Shown piece after piece: positions 62,051 through 64,000 of a DNA stretch of 64,000 bases. Under the pieces are notes generated by a model. It worked only from the letters and a program-made list of their open reading frames with translations, was not told the DNA's origin and searched no databases. Origin of the DNA: VAZQ01 sp050179645 (lineage in GTDB: Bacteria; Pseudomonadota; Alphaproteobacteria; Rhizobiales; Xanthobacteraceae). A program made the position numbers and the translations under genes. The stretch spans positions 62,001-126,000 of the forward strand of contig JBFXEX010000001.1 in assembly GCA_050179645.1 (NCBI GenBank). Reading direction: 5' to 3'. The number at the start of each line of letters is the position of its first letter. The stretch's first letter is position 1.

Positions 62051-62512
62051 TGCCGGCTCCTTCAGCGAGATCGAGGCTCTGATGCGCCTGCCGCACTCGC
62101 GCGACCGCCAGGACTAGACCAAGACCGGACCAGGACTGGCACTCGCGGCTGCGGCCTCCGGCCGCATTCAGCGTAAGCTCCCACCCAGGATGGGTTTCTG
62201 GCGAGCGCGCGGCGGAACCTCAAGGGGAATCCGACGCTTTCAAACCATAATTTAGAGCCGCTCGCAATGCACCATCGACGCATAGTTCGGATCGGCAAAA
62301 GACCGGCCGGATGCGCCGTAACCCGCTGAATTATTCCCTCTTTCAGCCATAATGCAGCTTTAACTCAATCCTGATAGGTCAGTTGGACCATCCGCCCCAA
62401 CCTGGGATAGCAGCGGCCGTGCCACGGACATCGGGCATCACGGACATCGGGCCGAGATTTGCAGCGGGGCTTTTTCCAGCGGGGCTTGGGGACATCAGAC
62501 GGGGGATCGGGA
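62051..62512. other. Divergent region between ctaC and the IalB-like gene
   Basis: About 460 bases that must contain the promoters of the oxidase operon (minus) and the IalB-like gene (plus). I see no gene, tRNA or FNR-type box. A repeated GGGGCTT...GGGGCTTGGGGACATC tract near 62465-62495 precedes the plus-strand gene. Confidence 0.4.
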
Positions 62513-63049
62513 ATGGGTGATTTTGGCCCGACATTTCGGTGGTCTGCGCGGCGTGCGCTGCTGGCGGCTGCGCTCTTCGGCATCTTCGCGGTGGCCGGAC
62601 TGACCGGCCCGGCGGCCGCCCAGGGCACCGTCAAGTCGGTGCATGCCGACTGGCAGGTCCGCTGCGATACGCCGGCCGGCGCCCAGGGCGAGCAATGCGC
62701 GCTGATTCAGAGCGTCACCGCCGAGGACCGCGCCAATGTCGGCCTCACCGTCATCATCCTCAAGACCGCCGATCACAAGTCGCGCCTCTTGCGCGTCGTC
62801 GCCCCGATGGGCGTGCTGCTGCCGTCCGGCCTCGGGCTCAAGATCGACAATGCCGACGTCGGCCGCGCCGGTTTCGTGCGCTGCCTGCCGAACGGCTGCG
62901 TCGCCGAGGTGGTCATGGACGACAACCTGATCAAGCAGATGCGCACCGGCCAGACCGCGACCTTCATCATCTTCCAGACGCCCGAGGAAGGCATCGGCTT
63001 CCCGATGAGCCTCAAGGGCTTCGGCGACGGCTTCGACAAGCTCTCCTGA
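62513..63049 (+). CDS. Invasion-associated locus B (IalB) family secreted protein
   Basis: 178-aa periplasmic protein. The signal peptide ends near GPAAAQG. The IalB domain follows with DWQVRCDTPAGAQGEQCALIQS, VLLPSGLGLKIDNADVGRAGFVRCLPNGC and a TATFIIFQTPEEGIGFPMSL tail; four Cys probably form two disulfides. Named from Bartonella, but widespread in free-living Hyphomicrobiales with unknown role. The Met at 62513 places the signal peptide correctly. Confidence 0.88.
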   Translation: MGDFGPTFRWSARRALLAAALFGIFAVAGLTGPAAAQGTVKSVHADWQVRCDTPAGAQGEQCALIQSVTAEDRANVGLTVIILKTADHKSRLLRVVAPMGVLLPSGLGLKIDNADVGRAGFVRCLPNGCVAEVVMDDNLIKQMRTGQTATFIIFQTPEEGIGFPMSLKGFGDGFDKLS

Positions 63050-63104
63050 GCGGGTTCGACGCGTTCTCCTGAGACGGCGGACCGCTGGTCCGACCGAACT
63101 TGAC

Positions 63105-63135
63105 GGCCGGGGCCCGCGCTCCGGCCTTTTGTTTT
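63105..63135 (+). terminator. Rho-independent terminator after the IalB-like gene
   Basis: GGCCGG at 63105 pairs with CCGGCC at 63126 across a 10-base GC-rich loop, followed by TTTTGTTTT. It lies 56 bases after the stop at 63049. Confidence 0.75.
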
Positions 63136-63222
63136 CGGCGGGCACCACGGCATAGACCGGGGCCATTCGCTTTTTGGGCCGGCACCACCGAATCCTTTTG
63201 GACCGAACGACCGCGCCGCGAG

Positions 63223-63358
63223 TCCCCTCTCCCCCTGCGGGAGAGGGTGGCGAGCGAATGCGAGCCGGGAGAGGGGTGGCGGGCGACAGAACGCCTCTGG
63301 CGTAGCGGCCCCCACAACTACCCCCCTCCCCACCCCTCCCCCGCAAGGGGGGAGGGAG
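63223..63358. repeat. Palindromic GGGAGAGGG-type dispersed repeats
   Basis: Two short hairpin repeats of the kind scattered through Hyphomicrobiales genomes: CCCTCTCCCCCTGCGGGAGA plus the linked GGCGAGCGAATGCGAGCC (63223-63287), and CCCTCCCCCGCAAGGGGGGA (63330-63356). The remaining sequence of 63136-63714 has no clear gene apart from one short frame. Confidence 0.7.
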
Positions 63359-63426
63359 CAGACCGCCGATGCCTCACGCTTGAACATCCACCGCGCGATC
63401 TCTGCGCGCCTCTGGAGCTCTTGCGG

Positions 63427-63573
63427 ATGGCGAAGCTCGCCGCACGGCGGCGGGTCGGCGATCCGCCCGAGCCCGAGGAATTCGCCCGCCCGACCGCCCA
63501 GCTCTGCGCCGCCGGCGTCGACCTCTCCCGCGCGCGGGAGCAGTGGTGGATGAAGGAGCGGGAGCGGAAGTAA
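63427..63573 (+). CDS. Possible small protein or fragment
   Basis: A 48-codon frame from the ATG at 63427 (MAKLAARRRVGDPPEPEEF to a WWMKERERK end). No ribosome site is evident and no family is recognised. Its Glu/Arg-rich, Trp-containing end looks protein-like, and it may be the tail of a truncated gene. Confidence 0.25.
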   Translation: MAKLAARRRVGDPPEPEEFARPTAQLCAAGVDLSRAREQWWMKERERK

Positions 63574-63714
63574 CCTGCAAACGCCGTTGGACGTTGAAGG
63601 CTGGTCGAGTTTCGCGATCGTATGGTAAGAGGCATTTGGAAGGCATTTCGTTCAGACCGATTAGGATTTCGTTTCGCATGCCCGCAAGCTGGCGGGCGCT
63701 CAGCGAGGTTTCCA

Positions 63715-64000
63715 ATGGCCGAAACGCAGATCGAATGGACAGACGCCACGTGGAATCCGGTCGCCGGGTGTTCAATTGTTAGTGCGGGCTGCACCAATTG
63801 CTATGCCATGGAAATGGCCCGTCGGCTGGATGCCATGCGCGTGGAGAAATATCGGGGCCTCACGCGTCGCAGCGGACAACGCACAATATGGAATGGCATC
63901 GTTCGCGAAGATTACGCGGCGCTAAAAATTCCGCTGGGTTGGAAAAAGCCGAAAAAGATCTTCGTCAATTCGATGAGCGATCTATTCCATGAAGGCGTCA
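63715..64000 (+). CDS. Phage Gp37/Gp68 (DUF5131) family three-cysteine protein, 5' part
   Basis: The frame opens at the ATG 63715 and is still open at the window end (95 codons seen). It matches DUF5131: TQIEWTDATWNPVAGC, then the three-Cys cluster C-x6-C-x2-C (CSIVSAGCTNCYA), KYRGLT, and KKIFVNSMSDLFHEGV. The clustered Cys suggest a metal or Fe-S site; the family is seen in phages and mobile islands, often beside a TcmP partner that would lie to the right. The function is not established. Confidence 0.85.
   Translation, partial: MAETQIEWTDATWNPVAGCSIVSAGCTNCYAMEMARRLDAMRVEKYRGLTRRSGQRTIWNGIVREDYAALKIPLGWKKPKKIFVNSMSDLFHEGV

Noticed and set aside
63223..63358. Possible CRISPR-like repeats
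   Set aside because: The units are single palindromic hairpins of different sequence without regular spacers, matching dispersed Hyphomicrobiales repeats. No cas gene is present anywhere in the window.

Overview
The window looks like a chromosome segment of a high-GC alphaproteobacterium of the Hyphomicrobiales (Bradyrhizobium/Rhodopseudomonas/Xanthobacteraceae-like; genus inferred, not proven). The main clues are the ctaC-ctaD-ctaB-coxF-ctaG-ctaE cytochrome oxidase block followed by DUF983, SURF1, thrC and an M16 peptidase; a split F0 operon with both b' and b subunits; an ALA-synthase type hemA; and many Bug-type solute-binding proteins.

It has two parts that meet at a 3' tRNA-Thr(GGT) fragment near 27.6 kb. 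Positions 1 to about 27.6 kb look like a genomic island. This part carries catabolic genes mixed with decayed mobile DNA: a frameshifted transposase at the left edge, a broken PPK2 gene, the 3' end of a group II intron, an IS21 istA fragment, and an IS3-type element that has lost its catalytic centre. Its intact genes form three groups. (a) 1.0-6.7 kb: two paralogous NicC-like flavin monooxygenases around a Bug receptor and a dihydroxyphthalate-decarboxylase-like protein, with a divergent Bug gene behind a perfect 24-bp palindrome. (b) 8.5-20.2 kb: an aromatic-ring degradation locus with an IclR regulator and palindromic operator, a Rieske oxygenase, a ThDP enzyme, two Bug receptors, an extradiol dioxygenase, an acyl-CoA-dehydrogenase-fold monooxygenase, a LysR regulator with palindromic sites, a meta-cleavage-type hydrolase and another Bug receptor. 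(c) 21.5-26.3 kb: a Bug receptor diverging from an SDR, a maleate-isomerase/AMDase-family enzyme, a truncated CocE-type hydrolase and an alpha/beta hydrolase. Six Bug receptors occur in 21 kb and none has TctA/TctB membrane partners in view.

From 27.6 kb to the end the DNA looks like core genome. In order: a CDF metal exporter; a small secreted protein; a NitT/TauT-type ABC importer; a methyltransferase; a minus-strand group (monooxygenase, isochorismatase-like hydrolase, dienelactone-hydrolase-like protein, IlvD/Edd dehydratase); two secreted proteins of unknown function; hemA behind a perfect FNR/FixK box; an AbrB-type membrane protein; a transporter-like hybrid histidine kinase convergent with a NarL-type regulator; YjbQ; the F0 ATP synthase operon behind a good sigma70-like promoter; a HAD protein, a lipoprotein and a GNAT protein; M16 peptidase and thrC; SURF1 and DUF983; the cytochrome oxidase genes; and an IalB-like secreted protein. 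The last gene, cut by the window edge, is a Gp37/Gp68 (DUF5131) three-cysteine protein, which may open another accessory segment.
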